From contig CAUAFT010000005.1 in NCBI GenBank assembly GCA_958428365.1, positions 151,138 through 215,137 of the forward strand: 64,000 nucleotides of DNA, given 5' to 3'. A model generated the notes under the pieces. It saw only the letters and a list, made by a program, of their open reading frames with translations. It was not told the origin of the DNA and searched no databases. Positions 42,564-51,467 of the stretch are shown piece by piece. How positions within the stretch are numbered: the first letter of the stretch is position 1; the number at the start of each line of letters is the position of its first letter. Both the position numbers and the translations under genes were made by a program. Source of the DNA: an uncultured Lachnospiraceae bacterium. Its GTDB lineage: Bacteria; Bacillota; Clostridia; Lachnospirales; Lachnospiraceae.

Positions 42564-44657
42564 TTATCTTGCCTCTGCCGGCACGTCTTTGATGGAGAAG
42601 CTGATCCTTCCCATCTTATCCTTTCCAAGGCAGACAACCGTTACCTTGTCTCCCAGAGTCAGAACATCCTCCACATGGTTGATTCTCTCTTTGGCAATCT
42701 TGGAAATGTGAATCATTCCCTCTTTTCCAGGAGCAAATTCCACAAAAGCTCCAAATTCCTTGATACTGATTACCGTACCCTTGAAGATCTGTCCGGCCTC
42801 AAAATCCGTCGTGATGATCTGAATCATTTCCACGGCTTTCTTCATTGCGTCTGCATCCACGCCGCAGACAGATACCGCACCGTCGTCGGTAATGTCGATC
42901 TTGACTCCGGTTCTCTCAATGATCTCATTGATGGTCTTGCCTCGCTGACCCACCACGTCGCCGATCTTTGCCGGGTCGATCTTGATCTGGATGATCTTCG
43001 GCGCGTATGGTCCCACTTCTTTTCTAGGCTCTGCAATGGCGCCCTTCATGACGTCCATGATCACCAGTCTTGCCTCTCTGGTTCTGCGGATCGCTTCCTC
43101 CACGATCGGTCTGGTCAGTCCGTGGATCTTAATATCCATCTGAATTGCCGTGATACCCTCTGTGGTTCCGGTCACCTTGAAATCCATATCTCCAAAGAAA
43201 TCTTCAAGACCCTGGATATCCGTCAATACCAGGTAGTCGTCGTCTGTCTCCCCTGTTACAAGACCGCAGGAGATTCCTGCTACCATCTTCTTGATCGGCA
43301 CGCCGGCAGCCATCAGAGACATACAGGATGCACAGGTGGACGCCATGGACGTGGATCCGTTGGACTCAAAGGTCTCGGATACGGCACGGATGGCATATGG
43401 AAATTCCTCCTCGCTTGGCAGCACCGGAAGCAATGCTCTCTCTGCCAGAGCGCCATGACCGATCTCACGACGTCCCGGTCCTCTGCTCGGCTTGGTCTCT
43501 CCTACGGAGTAGGACGGGAAATTATAGTGATGCATATAACGCTTATTGACTTCATTTTCATCCAAGCCGTCGATTCTCTGAACCTCGGACAACGGAGCTA
43601 AGGTTACCACGTCGCAGATCTGTGTCTGTCCACGGGTAAACATAGCGGAACCGTGAACTCTTGGGATCAGATCCACCTCTGCCGCCAAAGGACGGATCTG
43701 GTCGATGGCACGTCCATCCGGGCGCTTGTGGTCTTTTAAGATCATTTTGCGGACGGTCTTTTTCTGGTACTGATAGATCGCCTCTCCTAAGATCTCCAGC
43801 CACTCCTCATTCTCTGCAAAGGCTTCCTCTAATTTTTCGGTGATCTGGCGGATATTTTCCTCTCTCACCTGTTTTTCATCGGTAAATACTGCTTCTTCCA
43901 TTGCTGCCGGAGGTACGATCTCCTTGATGGCCGCAAATAACTCTTCCGGAATGGCACAGCTTGCATATTCGTGTTTTGGTTTACCGACTTCCGCCACGAT
44001 CTCGTCGATGAATTGAATGATTCCCTGGTTTACATCATGAGCGGTATAGATCGCCTCGATCATCTTATCCTCCGGAATCTCGTTGGCTCCGGCTTCGATC
44101 ATAATGACTTTCTCACGGGTGGAGGCTACGGTCAGATTCAAGTCTCCGTTCTTCCACTGCGCCTGGGACGGGTTGATGACGAACTCTCCGTCGATCATTC
44201 CCACCTGGGTCATGGCGCATGGACCGTCAAACGGGATATCGGAAATACAGGTTGCAATAGCTGCTCCCAACATTGCAACGATCTCCGGTCTGCATTCCGG
44301 GTCTACACTCATCACCATATTATTCAGAGTTACGTCGTTTCGATAATCCTTCGGGAAAAGAGGACGCATCGGTCTGTCGATGACACGGGAAGTCAAAACG
44401 GCATTCTCGGAAGCCTTTCCCTCTCTCTTATTAAATCCGCCTGGGATCTTTCCCACAGAATATAATTTCTCTTCAAATTCCACACTGAGCGGGAAGAAAT
44501 CAATACCTTCCCTCGGCTTGTCTGACGCCGTGGCTGTGGATAATACGGTGGTATCGCCGTATCTCATAAACGCCGCGCCGTTTGCCTGCTTTGCAACCTT
44601 GCCCACTTCCACTGTCAATGGTCTTCCGGCAAGTTCCATTGTAAATGTCTTTACCAT
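42564..44657 (-). CDS. pnp: Polyribonucleotide nucleotidyltransferase (PNPase)
   Basis: PNPase degrades RNA 3' to 5' by phosphorolysis. The 697-residue protein has two RNase PH domains (about 1-220 and 310-540), a helical linker, a KH domain (about 555-615, IGDVVGQRGKTINEI) and an S1 domain (about 620-690, GTVISIKEFGAFVEF). SNGSTSMASTCAS near 432-444 is the active-site region. The start at 44657 has AAGGAG 9 nt upstream. The leader between rpsO and pnp can fold into a long hairpin (separate entry), which fits known autoregulation of pnp in other bacteria. Confidence 0.97.
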   Translation of the reverse strand: MVKTFTMELAGRPLTVEVGKVAKQANGAAFMRYGDTTVLSTATASDKPREGIDFFPLSVEFEEKLYSVGKIPGGFNKREGKASENAVLTSRVIDRPMRPLFPKDYRNDVTLNNMVMSVDPECRPEIVAMLGAAIATCISDIPFDGPCAMTQVGMIDGEFVINPSQAQWKNGDLNLTVASTREKVIMIEAGANEIPEDKMIEAIYTAHDVNQGIIQFIDEIVAEVGKPKHEYASCAIPEELFAAIKEIVPPAAMEEAVFTDEKQVREENIRQITEKLEEAFAENEEWLEILGEAIYQYQKKTVRKMILKDHKRPDGRAIDQIRPLAAEVDLIPRVHGSAMFTRGQTQICDVVTLAPLSEVQRIDGLDENEVNKRYMHHYNFPSYSVGETKPSRGPGRREIGHGALAERALLPVLPSEEEFPYAIRAVSETFESNGSTSMASTCASCMSLMAAGVPIKKMVAGISCGLVTGETDDDYLVLTDIQGLEDFFGDMDFKVTGTTEGITAIQMDIKIHGLTRPIVEEAIRRTREARLVIMDVMKGAIAEPRKEVGPYAPKIIQIKIDPAKIGDVVGQRGKTINEIIERTGVKIDITDDGAVSVCGVDADAMKKAVEMIQIITTDFEAGQIFKGTVISIKEFGAFVEFAPGKEGMIHISKIAKERINHVEDVLTLGDKVTVVCLGKDKMGRISFSIKDVPAEAR

Positions 44658-44700
44658 ATCTGATATCTCCTTTTCTTAGAAGGCAGCGCCTTCCCTACTT

Positions 44701-44720
44701 AAAAAGGCTGCGCCTTTTTT
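44701..44720. terminator. Short GC-rich hairpin with flanking A/T runs before pnp
   Basis: AAAGGC-TGC-GCCTTT, preceded by A and followed by T on the plus strand, lies 44 bp upstream of pnp. On the minus strand it also reads into TTTTT, so it may attenuate transcription entering pnp. Confidence 0.45.
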
Positions 44721-44727
44721 GATTTGT

Positions 44728-44809
44728 AACAGAAGATGCCGAAACTACTGAAAAAAGCAAAACCCTGCCTGCCCTTTTCAGTGGTCTCGGTTTGTCTCTT
44801 CTGCCTGTT
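44728..44809 (-). promoter_or_regulatory. Long hairpin in the rpsO-pnp leader
   Basis: Nested complementary blocks are seen: AACAGAAGA with TCTTCT..TGTT (outer), CCGA with TCGG (middle) and CTGAAAA with TTTTCAG (inner), spanning 82 bp with internal loops. This is a good RNase III-type substrate and a candidate site for pnp autoregulation. Confidence 0.5.
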
Positions 44810-44847
44810 TGATTTTCTTACATTTTCCTTAAGAGATGAACGCTAAA

Positions 44848-44871
44848 ATAGAGCGGAGTTCTCCGCTCTAT
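44848..44871 (-). terminator. Terminator after rpsO
   Basis: ATAGAGCGGA, GTTC, TCCGCTCTAT form a perfect 10-bp stem followed on the minus strand by TTTTA, 14 bp after the rpsO stop. Confidence 0.82.
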
Positions 44872-44884
44872 CTCATAGGCTCTG

Positions 44885-45151
44885 TTATTTTCTGATACCT
44901 AAACGCTCAATTAAAGAACGATATCTCTCAATATCGATTTTTTTCAGGTAATCTAATAATCCACGTCTCTGTCCAACCATCTTCAAAAGACCTCTTCTGG
45001 AATGATGATCCTTCGGGTTATCCTTTAAATGGTCTGTCAATTCCTGGATTCTTGCAGTTAAAATGGCGATCTGAACCTCCGGTGAACCTGTGTCGTTCGG
45101 TGTTCTGCCGTACTCTGCGATAATTGCCTGTTTCTTTTCCTTTGCTATCAT
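44885..45151 (-). CDS. rpsO: 30S ribosomal protein S15
   Basis: S15 binds 16S rRNA early in small-subunit assembly. The 88-residue protein is complete and typical, with DTGSPEVQIAILTARI near 21-36, HSRRGLLKMVGQRRGLLDYL near 48-67 and the C-terminal RYRSLIERLGIRK. AAGGAGG lies ahead of the ATG. It is followed by its terminator and pnp, the usual rpsO-pnp order. Confidence 0.98.
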   Translation of the reverse strand: MIAKEKKQAIIAEYGRTPNDTGSPEVQIAILTARIQELTDHLKDNPKDHHSRRGLLKMVGQRRGLLDYLKKIDIERYRSLIERLGIRK

Positions 45152-45192
45152 GACTTTTCCTCCTTATATTTTCAATCGCCCGGTCTCGTATG

Positions 45193-45231
45193 ATATTCAG
45201 TAAGGGGTCGGAGTGTCCGTCTACCGAATAT
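45193..45231 (-). promoter_or_regulatory. Structured rpsO leader (possible S15 autoregulatory RNA)
   Basis: In the rpsO leader, ATATTCGGTA pairs with TACTGAATAT (one G-U pair), and inside it CGGA-CAC-TCCG forms a second small stem. The element sits 40-80 nt before the start codon. S15 is known to regulate its own mRNA through several different leader structures, so this is a candidate. Confidence 0.5.
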
Positions 45232-45254
45232 GGGCTGTCAACTCATACCTTGCC

Positions 45255-45283
45255 AGTATAGCATAGGTATGGATCGTTGTAAA
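45255..45283 (-). promoter_or_regulatory. Promoter of rpsO
   Basis: On the minus strand TTTACA (45278-45283), 17 bp, TATACT (45255-45260) with an extended TGC; close to consensus and about 100 bp upstream of rpsO. Confidence 0.75.
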
Positions 45284-45298
45284 CTCTTTTTTCTGAAA

Positions 45299-45324
45299 AT
45301 CCAGGCAATTTTCACTGCCTGGAT
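45299..45324 (-). terminator. Terminator after the NlpC/P60 gene
   Basis: ATCCAGGCA, eight bases, TGCCTGGAT form a 9-bp stem followed by TTTTC on the minus strand. It separates the hydrolase gene from the rpsO promoter. Confidence 0.72.
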
Positions 45325-45372
45325 CTTTGTAAACTTATTTATATAACTTATACTTTTATAACTTAATTTATA

Positions 45373-46446
45373 CTAATCTCCCAGAACTCTTGTCACACAG
45401 ATCGGGGAACGATAGAACGCATTGGAGATCTTGATTCCCGTCTTCTTGGAGCTTGCATGTACGATCTGTCCGTTTCCGATATAGATGGCAACGTGGCTGA
45501 TGCTGCTTCCGCTTCCGTAGAAGAATAAATCTCCCGGCTTTGCCTCCGATGGACTGACTCTGGTTCCGCAGTTCGCCTGCGCTTTCGAGGAATGTGGTAA
45601 GGATACCCCGTATTTTGCAAAAATAGACATGGTAAATCCGGAACAGTCCGCTCCGTTGGTCAGGCTGGTTCCTCCCCAGACATACGGATTACCCACAAAC
45701 TGTGTCGCATAGGAGATCAGATCCACTCTGACGTCGGAAACGCCCTCGCCGTATTTGACTTCCGTCATGGTCATTGCCTTTGGAAGCTGTACCGCAACGT
45801 CCACAAATTCCTTGCTGACATACCCTTCTGAATTATCCAGATCCACCTTGACCCACTCGCCTAAGTCCTCTAAGACATTGAGCTCCTCACCCTGAGGCAT
45901 CAACGCCAGAATACTGCATTCCGTGTTCGGCTCCTGTCTCACATTCAAGGTGGTGGTCTTAACGGTGGCAACGGTCTGCTTCACCTCTTCTGCCAGACTC
46001 TTTGCCTCCAGACCAGTCACAATATAATCAGAACTTACATATCCGGTTACGTCTCCTGACTGGATCTTATACCAGCCGTCCAGAGTCTCCAGGATCTCTC
46101 CCGCAGATTTTCCCGGCATCTTTCCTACCAGGGTTCCGTCGGTGGACGGGGTCTCTCTGACGTTCAACGTCTCCTGTACATTGGCAATTCCCAGATTATT
46201 ATATCCGTAAACGGAGGTGTCCTCTGTCCCCTCCTTCGTAGTCTCCACTTCTTTTTTGGAGGATGAAACCTCTTCCTCCTTCGGTTCTTCCTTCAGGGCC
46301 TCGGTAAACAACGCTCCTGCTCCCGCTACGGTCTGTACCTTATTGCTTTCCTCTGCCTGTACGGTCATTCCTGCGATGGAAGGCGTGGTAAAAAGCATAC
46401 TTCCCAGAACACCTGCCGCCATGACCCGATATATATTCTTATGCAT
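45373..46446 (-). CDS. Secreted NlpC/P60 (C40) peptidoglycan hydrolase with two SH3b domains
   Basis: The 357-residue protein has a signal peptide (1-31), a Glu/Lys-rich linker (50-75), two bacterial SH3 domains (about 86-145 and 160-220, each with LNVR-x-xP) and a C-terminal NlpC/P60 domain (235-357). Catalytic residues are Cys268 (GADCSGF), His318 (SHVAIYIG) and His330 (IVHASS). It should cut stem peptides within the cell wall. It lies alone between two terminators, and its own promoter is followed at once by a terminator-like hairpin. Confidence 0.93.
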   Translation of the reverse strand: MHKNIYRVMAAGVLGSMLFTTPSIAGMTVQAEESNKVQTVAGAGALFTEALKEEPKEEEVSSSKKEVETTKEGTEDTSVYGYNNLGIANVQETLNVRETPSTDGTLVGKMPGKSAGEILETLDGWYKIQSGDVTGYVSSDYIVTGLEAKSLAEEVKQTVATVKTTTLNVRQEPNTECSILALMPQGEELNVLEDLGEWVKVDLDNSEGYVSKEFVDVAVQLPKAMTMTEVKYGEGVSDVRVDLISYATQFVGNPYVWGGTSLTNGADCSGFTMSIFAKYGVSLPHSSKAQANCGTRVSPSEAKPGDLFFYGSGSSISHVAIYIGNGQIVHASSKKTGIKISNAFYRSPICVTRVLGD

Positions 46447-46468
46447 ATGAACCTCCTGTTTCTCTGTC

Positions 46469-46508
46469 GAAAAAAATAACAGTAGAATAAAGGATATCCT
46501 ACTGTTAT
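46469..46508 (-). terminator. Terminator located inside the NlpC/P60 gene leader
   Basis: ATAACAGTAG (46476-46485) pairs with CTACTGTTAT (46499-46508), followed on the minus strand by seven T. It ends the upstream Na/Pi transcript and also lies just downstream of the promoter of the NlpC/P60 gene. Confidence 0.85.
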
Positions 46509-46519
46509 GTTGTGTTCAA

Positions 46520-46548
46520 AGTATAACAATATTTTTTAACATTGTCAA
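46520..46548 (-). promoter_or_regulatory. Near-consensus promoter upstream of the NlpC/P60 gene
   Basis: On the minus strand TTGACA (46543-46548), 17 bp, TATACT (46520-46525). The start of transcription would be near 46513, only about five bases before the terminator hairpin. Confidence 0.75.
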
Positions 46549-46575
46549 CACACTTATGTAATAATTATGTAATAT

Positions 46576-48207
46576 TTACTCCTCTTCTTTTTCCGGATCA
46601 CTCTCCAGAATGGAAAAGGCAATGTTGGTGGCATGGTCTGCTACACGTTCCAGTCCGGTGACCATATCGGTAAAGATGATTCCCGCCTGAGGCGTACATT
46701 TTCCCTTGGACATCCGCCGTACATGGTTATTCTGCAGTTCTCTTTCCATATCATCGATCTCGTTCTCCAGATCCAGGATCTCCTGTAAGTTCCTGGAATC
46801 CATGGTTAGGAACATTTCCATGGATTTATTCAGAAGCTCTTCCACTTTTCCATACATTTCCAGGATCTCTTTGCTTCCCTTTTTCGTAAAGGAAAGTCCC
46901 GCCTCGTTGACGGAGACCGCCTCGTCCACGATGTTCTCTGCATGGTCGCCGATACGCTCCACATCGTTCACCACATGGAAGAGTCCGCCGATTCTCTGCT
47001 TATCCATGATCGGCAGATCATATTGATTCGCCTTCACCAGAAAGTCGGTGATCTCCTTGCTGAGGAAGTCGATATTTTTCTCCGTGGCGTAGACCTTGTC
47101 GATCTTGTTGTCATCCCCGTCAAAAAACGCTTCGATGGACAGCTTTAAGTTCTCCCTTGCCATATCCGCCATACGTTCGATCTCCTGGATCGCCTCCACT
47201 ACAGCGGTGTTCGGAGCAAATACATTGCCCTTTCCGATGTAGGCAAGCTCGAACTCTTTGGTCTCGGTATCGTCTCCCGGAATCAACCGCTTCGTCAATG
47301 TCACAAACTGATTGGACAACGGCAGGAAGATCAAGGTCTGGAAGGTCTTATAGATGGTGTCTGCGTTAGCGACACATCTTCCCACATTAGAACCGGATAT
47401 CTTCAGGATAAATGCCTCGAACGGATCCATGGCAAAGATCAGAATGGTTCCGATGATCACCATACCAAAGACATTGAACAGCACATGGATCAAAGCCGCT
47501 CTCTTGGCGTCTTTTTTAGCGCTCAGACTCGCCAGTACCGCCGGCGTACAGGAACCGATGTTACATCCTAAAATGAAGTAGAAACAGACCGGAAGGTCCA
47601 CCAGACCCTGGCTTGCCATAATCAAAAGGATGCTGACCGTCACGGAGGAGCTCTGAACCAGAATGGTCACTACGGTTCCCAGCAGGATGGCTAAGAGCGG
47701 ATTGGTAAGGCTTCCCAATATCTGCAAAACGGCTTCGTATTCCTTCAGTCCCGTCATGGCATCCTTCATCAGGCTGATTCCCATAAAGAGAGCTCCGAAT
47801 CCAATGATGATCTCTCCGATCTTCTTTGTCAGCGGTTTTTTTCCAAACATCATTAGAACCGCGCCCACAAAGAGGATGATGGGAGCAACCCCTGTAAGGT
47901 TAAAAGCCACCAGCTGGGACGTGATGGTCGTACCAATATTCGCACCGAAAATGATCCCAACGGACTGCGCTAACGACATCAGTCCGGCATTGACAAAACT
48001 CACAACCATGACCGTGGTGGCCCCCGACGACTGGATGACCGCTGTAAACAGCGCTCCGAAGAGGACCGCCACCAGCTTGTTCTTTGTCATCGCCTCCAGA
48101 ATCGTCCTTAATTTTGCTCCTGCTGCTTTTTGCAGACCCTGGCTCATGAAGGACATTCCAAACAGGAAGAGTCCAAGGCCGCCCAATAATGTAATGATTA
48201 ATTCCAT
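46576..48207 (-). CDS. Na/Pi cotransporter family protein (NptA/YjbB-like) with PhoU-like tail
   Basis: The 543-residue protein has two Na/Pi cotransporter repeats in the first 310 residues (GLFLFGMSFMSQGLQ near 11-25, QSSGATTVMVVSFVNAG near 60-76, and the second copy QSSSVTVSILLIMAS near 180-194). The C-terminal 200 residues are PhoU-like helices (HVVNDVERIGDHAENI). Such proteins move phosphate with sodium and may sense it through the PhoU-like part; direction is uncertain. It lies 10 bp after ribF and ends the long rimP operon. Confidence 0.88.
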   Translation of the reverse strand: MELIITLLGGLGLFLFGMSFMSQGLQKAAGAKLRTILEAMTKNKLVAVLFGALFTAVIQSSGATTVMVVSFVNAGLMSLAQSVGIIFGANIGTTITSQLVAFNLTGVAPIILFVGAVLMMFGKKPLTKKIGEIIIGFGALFMGISLMKDAMTGLKEYEAVLQILGSLTNPLLAILLGTVVTILVQSSSVTVSILLIMASQGLVDLPVCFYFILGCNIGSCTPAVLASLSAKKDAKRAALIHVLFNVFGMVIIGTILIFAMDPFEAFILKISGSNVGRCVANADTIYKTFQTLIFLPLSNQFVTLTKRLIPGDDTETKEFELAYIGKGNVFAPNTAVVEAIQEIERMADMARENLKLSIEAFFDGDDNKIDKVYATEKNIDFLSKEITDFLVKANQYDLPIMDKQRIGGLFHVVNDVERIGDHAENIVDEAVSVNEAGLSFTKKGSKEILEMYGKVEELLNKSMEMFLTMDSRNLQEILDLENEIDDMERELQNNHVRRMSKGKCTPQAGIIFTDMVTGLERVADHATNIAFSILESDPEKEEE

Positions 48208-48217
48208 CTTTTCTCCT

Positions 48218-49138
48218 TTATCCTAAGTCGAAATATATGTTCGCAATTTTGATATCCTGCTGCAGCTGTGCCTTTAATTCGTCAATGGAATTGAACTTCA
48301 CCTCTGCCCGGATCCGATGCAGAAATTCTACCTCCACCGACATATCATAGACATCATCGGAAAAATCCAGCACATGAGTCTCCACTCCCACCGGATTTAC
48401 TCCCTCGATCGTAGGCTTGCAGCCCACGTTGGTGATCCCGCAGTACTCTTCCCCGCCGATCAGAACCTTTGTGATATAGACTCCAAAGGGAGGTAAGAGT
48501 TTTTCTTCCTCCGGAACAAGGTTGATGGTCGGAAAACCAATGGTTCTTCCAATCTCATTTCCATGTTCCACGATTCCCTGTACAAAATAAGGATATCCCA
48601 GGAGCTCGTTTGCCTTTTCAATCTGTCCTTCTTTGATGTGATCCCGCACCAGGGTACTGCTGATATCTCTGCCCTCGCTCTTCATCTTATCGATGACGAG
48701 GACCTCATATCCCAGCTCCTTTGCGTACTCCTGCAGCAACCGGTAATCTCCGGCACGCTGATATCCAAAGTGAAAATCCGTTCCAACCACCATACATTTT
48801 ACATGGAGATTCTCCACGATCATGCGAATGAACTCCACGGCCTCCATGCTTCGGATCTCCTCGTTAAAAGGGCATTCGATCACATAGTCCACGCCGAAGT
48901 TTTCAAAAATATGCAGTTTTTCTTCGTTGGTGGTCAAAACCTCGCCCCGGTCCCCTTCCACTTTTTTCCTCGGTGGAATATCGAAGGTGAACACAACTCC
49001 TTCCAGCTCCTCCTCCTTTTTTTTCAAAAGAGCTTCCAAAAGCAGCCTGTGTCCTCTGTGGATCCCGTCAAATTTTCCAAACGTGATCACGGTAGGGGCT
49101 TCTATGCTAAAATCTGTTGTTCCTCTTAAATAAATCAT
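48218..49138 (-). CDS. ribF: Bifunctional riboflavin kinase / FAD synthetase
   Basis: RibF converts riboflavin to FMN and FMN to FAD. The 306-residue protein has the N-terminal FAD synthetase domain (FGKFDGIHRGHRLLLEALL near 21-39; GTDFHFGYQRAG near 118-129) and the C-terminal kinase domain (GRTIGFPTINL near 197-207). Its product FAD is the donor used by ApbE and the cofactor of other proteins in this window. It lies 12 bp downstream of truB. Confidence 0.95.
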   Translation of the reverse strand: MIYLRGTTDFSIEAPTVITFGKFDGIHRGHRLLLEALLKKKEEELEGVVFTFDIPPRKKVEGDRGEVLTTNEEKLHIFENFGVDYVIECPFNEEIRSMEAVEFIRMIVENLHVKCMVVGTDFHFGYQRAGDYRLLQEYAKELGYEVLVIDKMKSEGRDISSTLVRDHIKEGQIEKANELLGYPYFVQGIVEHGNEIGRTIGFPTINLVPEEEKLLPPFGVYITKVLIGGEEYCGITNVGCKPTIEGVNPVGVETHVLDFSDDVYDMSVEVEFLHRIRAEVKFNSIDELKAQLQQDIKIANIYFDLG

Positions 49139-49150
49139 TTCTTATCTCAC

Positions 49151-50050
49151 TTACCGTTCCAAAAAAATTTTTACAGGCTTATAATTCCCCTGCTCCTTAT
49201 CATAGCGGTAGACTCCGATAAACTGTCCGGATTCGTCATAGATCCGAATCTCTCTCTCCTTCCCCATGGACTCTTCCCGAAAAAAATGAGGTGCGATCCG
49301 ATTGCCGTTATACAGGATCTTTTCATATTTTTTCTTCACCGTCCCTTTTTCCAGATGGGAAAACACATGATCCGTGGGATAGAGGATCTCTTCCAGTTCT
49401 CCATGATCCCGCTTTTTTTGAATCTGATCCAGGGTCAGAGCATCCTCGATGGTAAAACTTCCCGACTGGATTCTCTTTAAGGATTCCATACAGCCGCCGC
49501 AGCCAAGGTTCTCTCCGATATCATGACAGAGGGTCCGGATATAGGTTCCCTTGGAGCAGTGTACCCGCATGGTCACTCTGGGCAGCTCCATCTCCAGAAT
49601 ATCGATCTGAAAGACGGTGACCTTCCTCGCCTTTCTCTCCACCTCGATACCGCTTCTCGCCAGATCACAGAGCTTCTTTCCATTGACCTTAAGTGCCGAG
49701 TACATCGGCGGGATCTGGTTGTATTCTCCCAGGAAACCAAGCACCGCTTTTTCTACTTCCTCCTGCGATACTTCCACAGGCGCTTCCCGTAAGATCTCTC
49801 CGGTAGTGTCCTGGGTATCCGTCTCCCTGCCAAGCAGCAATACTGCCTCGTAGGTCTTATCCTTATCGGTCAGCAGGTCGCAGACCTTAGTTGCCTTGCC
49901 AAGACAGACCGGAAGGACTCCCACGGCGTCCGGATCCAGGGTTCCGGTATGACCTATTTTTTTCTGCCCCACGATTCCCCGCAGCTTTGCCACCACGTCA
50001 TGGGAGGTATACCCCTTTTCCTTATAGACGTTCAGGATTCCGTTTATCAT
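49151..50050 (-). CDS. truB: tRNA pseudouridine(55) synthase
   Basis: TruB makes pseudouridine 55 in the tRNA T-loop. The 299-residue protein has GILNVYKEKGYTSHDVVAKL at 4-23, the catalytic motif GHTGTLDPDAVGVLPV near 34-49, and GTYIRTLCHDIGENLG near 170-185. It has ATGA overlap with nrnA upstream and 12 bp to ribF. Confidence 0.96.
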   Translation of the reverse strand: MINGILNVYKEKGYTSHDVVAKLRGIVGQKKIGHTGTLDPDAVGVLPVCLGKATKVCDLLTDKDKTYEAVLLLGRETDTQDTTGEILREAPVEVSQEEVEKAVLGFLGEYNQIPPMYSALKVNGKKLCDLARSGIEVERKARKVTVFQIDILEMELPRVTMRVHCSKGTYIRTLCHDIGENLGCGGCMESLKRIQSGSFTIEDALTLDQIQKKRDHGELEEILYPTDHVFSHLEKGTVKKKYEKILYNGNRIAPHFFREESMGKEREIRIYDESGQFIGVYRYDKEQGNYKPVKIFLER

Positions 50051-51003
50051 AGGCTCACCTGCAACTGTTCCTGCATCTTTGTCAGGATCTTATCCAGAAT
50101 CTCCTGGGGGCTTCCGGTCATGGATACGCCTGCCGCTCTCACATGGCCGCCGCCGCCAAATTCCATGGCGATCTTTGCCACGTCTACTTTTCCATTGGAA
50201 CGCATACTGACCTTATAGCCGTCCTCCGTCTCGTAGAGGAAAACTGCCGCTTCCACATCCTTGGTCACCCGAAGCTGCTGGACGATCCCATCCAGGTGCT
50301 TTGGAAGAACCTCATATTCCTCCATCTGGTCTCTGGTAATTACGGAGGTGACCGCCGCTCCGTCCAGCTCCAGCTTAGCGTCCACCAGAGCCTGCCCCAG
50401 AATCCGGTTCTGACAGAAGGTCTTGGTGTAAAAGGTCTTATCCACGATCTGTGTAAAATCGATCCCTTTTTCCATAAGTTTTCCCGCAACGTTCATGGTC
50501 TTGGCAGAAGTGGAGGAATACTGAAACACTCCGGTGTCATGGATGATCCCCACATAGATACACTCCGCGATCTCCTTTGTGATCTTCTCCTCATCCAACA
50601 GCTCAAAGATCAGCTCTGAGGTGGAGCTTGCATGGGGAAAAATATAGTTCTCGACGGCAAAGCTCTGATTGCTGATGTGATGATCGATGCAGATTGTTTT
50701 TTTCGCCTGCTCAAAATATTTTGCCGCCTCCCCCAGCCTTCCTGTATCCCCGCAGTCCTGCGCGATAAAAAGATCGTAGGCTTCTCTGTCTTCGCAGACA
50801 TGCCTGATTTCATCGGAACGCTTCAAAAACTTAAAAATATTCGGGATCGGCTCCAGATACAGATCCACCTGGATCTGCGGGTAATTGTCCTTGATATAGT
50901 TGTAAGTTGCAAGGCAGGAGCCCACACAGTCTCCGTCCGGTCTGACGTGTCCTGCGATGGCAACTGTTTTCATACTTTTTAGCTGTGAATCCAAATCTTT
51001 CAT
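50047..51003 (-). CDS. nrnA: DHH-DHHA1 phosphoesterase (NrnA-type oligoribonuclease/pAp phosphatase)
   Basis: NrnA degrades short RNA oligomers and pAp in Firmicutes. The 318-residue protein has GHVRPDGDCVGS near 18-29, AQDCGDTGRLG near 80-90, CIDHHISN near 105-112 and the C-terminal GGGGHVRAAGV near 291-301. All are DHH/DHHA1 signatures. It lies between rbfA (58 bp) and truB (4-bp overlap), the usual place in Firmicute infB operons. Confidence 0.94.
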   Translation of the reverse strand: MKDLDSQLKSMKTVAIAGHVRPDGDCVGSCLATYNYIKDNYPQIQVDLYLEPIPNIFKFLKRSDEIRHVCEDREAYDLFIAQDCGDTGRLGEAAKYFEQAKKTICIDHHISNQSFAVENYIFPHASSTSELIFELLDEEKITKEIAECIYVGIIHDTGVFQYSSTSAKTMNVAGKLMEKGIDFTQIVDKTFYTKTFCQNRILGQALVDAKLELDGAAVTSVITRDQMEEYEVLPKHLDGIVQQLRVTKDVEAAVFLYETEDGYKVSMRSNGKVDVAKIAMEFGGGGHVRAAGVSMTGSPQEILDKILTKMQEQLQVSL

Positions 51004-51061
51004 GCTTGAAATCCTCTGTGTTCTTTACATTCTGTTTCAGGATTTTCATTCATCCCGTCTG

Positions 51062-51424
51062 TCAATCTTCTATGTCCTTATTGACGTCGTCTATCAGTTT
51101 TGACATATTTACCCCGTACTCGATGGACTGATCCAGGATAAACTGTACCTGCGGTGTGTTGCGCAGATTGATGTTTTTCGCCAGGGTCCTGCGGATATAG
51201 CCCTCCGCACTCTTTAACCCCGCGATGGTATCTGCCTGCGCCTGCTCATCTCCCAGTACGGAGATATATGCCTTGCAGGTCTTTAGATCCGGCGCAACCT
51301 CCACGGAGACCACGCTGGTCATGGGATGGATGCGGGGATCCTTGATCTCTCCCCGAATGATGTTGGAGAGTTCTTTTAAGACCTCCCCGTTGATCCGGGT
51401 ATTTTTGATACTGTTTTTTCTCAT
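51062..51424 (-). CDS. rbfA: Ribosome-binding factor A
   Basis: RbfA assists late 30S maturation. The 120-residue protein has INGEVLKELSNIIRGEIKDP near 11-30 and the KH-like core with DLKTCKAYISVLGD near 51-64 and INLRNTPQVQFILD near 95-108. It is 43 bp after infB. Confidence 0.96.
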   Translation of the reverse strand: MRKNSIKNTRINGEVLKELSNIIRGEIKDPRIHPMTSVVSVEVAPDLKTCKAYISVLGDEQAQADTIAGLKSAEGYIRRTLAKNINLRNTPQVQFILDQSIEYGVNMSKLIDDVNKDIED

Positions 51425-51467
51425 ATTTGTCTATTTACCTCGATTTTTTCAAAATTATTCCGACTGC

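Noticed and set aside
42501..43601. A 366-codon plus-strand open frame
   Set aside because: It is antisense to the KH/S1 and second RNase PH domains of pnp; translation is Leu/His/Ser-rich without any domain.
49139..49150. Possible FMN riboswitch for ribF
   Set aside because: ribF is inside an operon with only 12 bp upstream; no room for a riboswitch.
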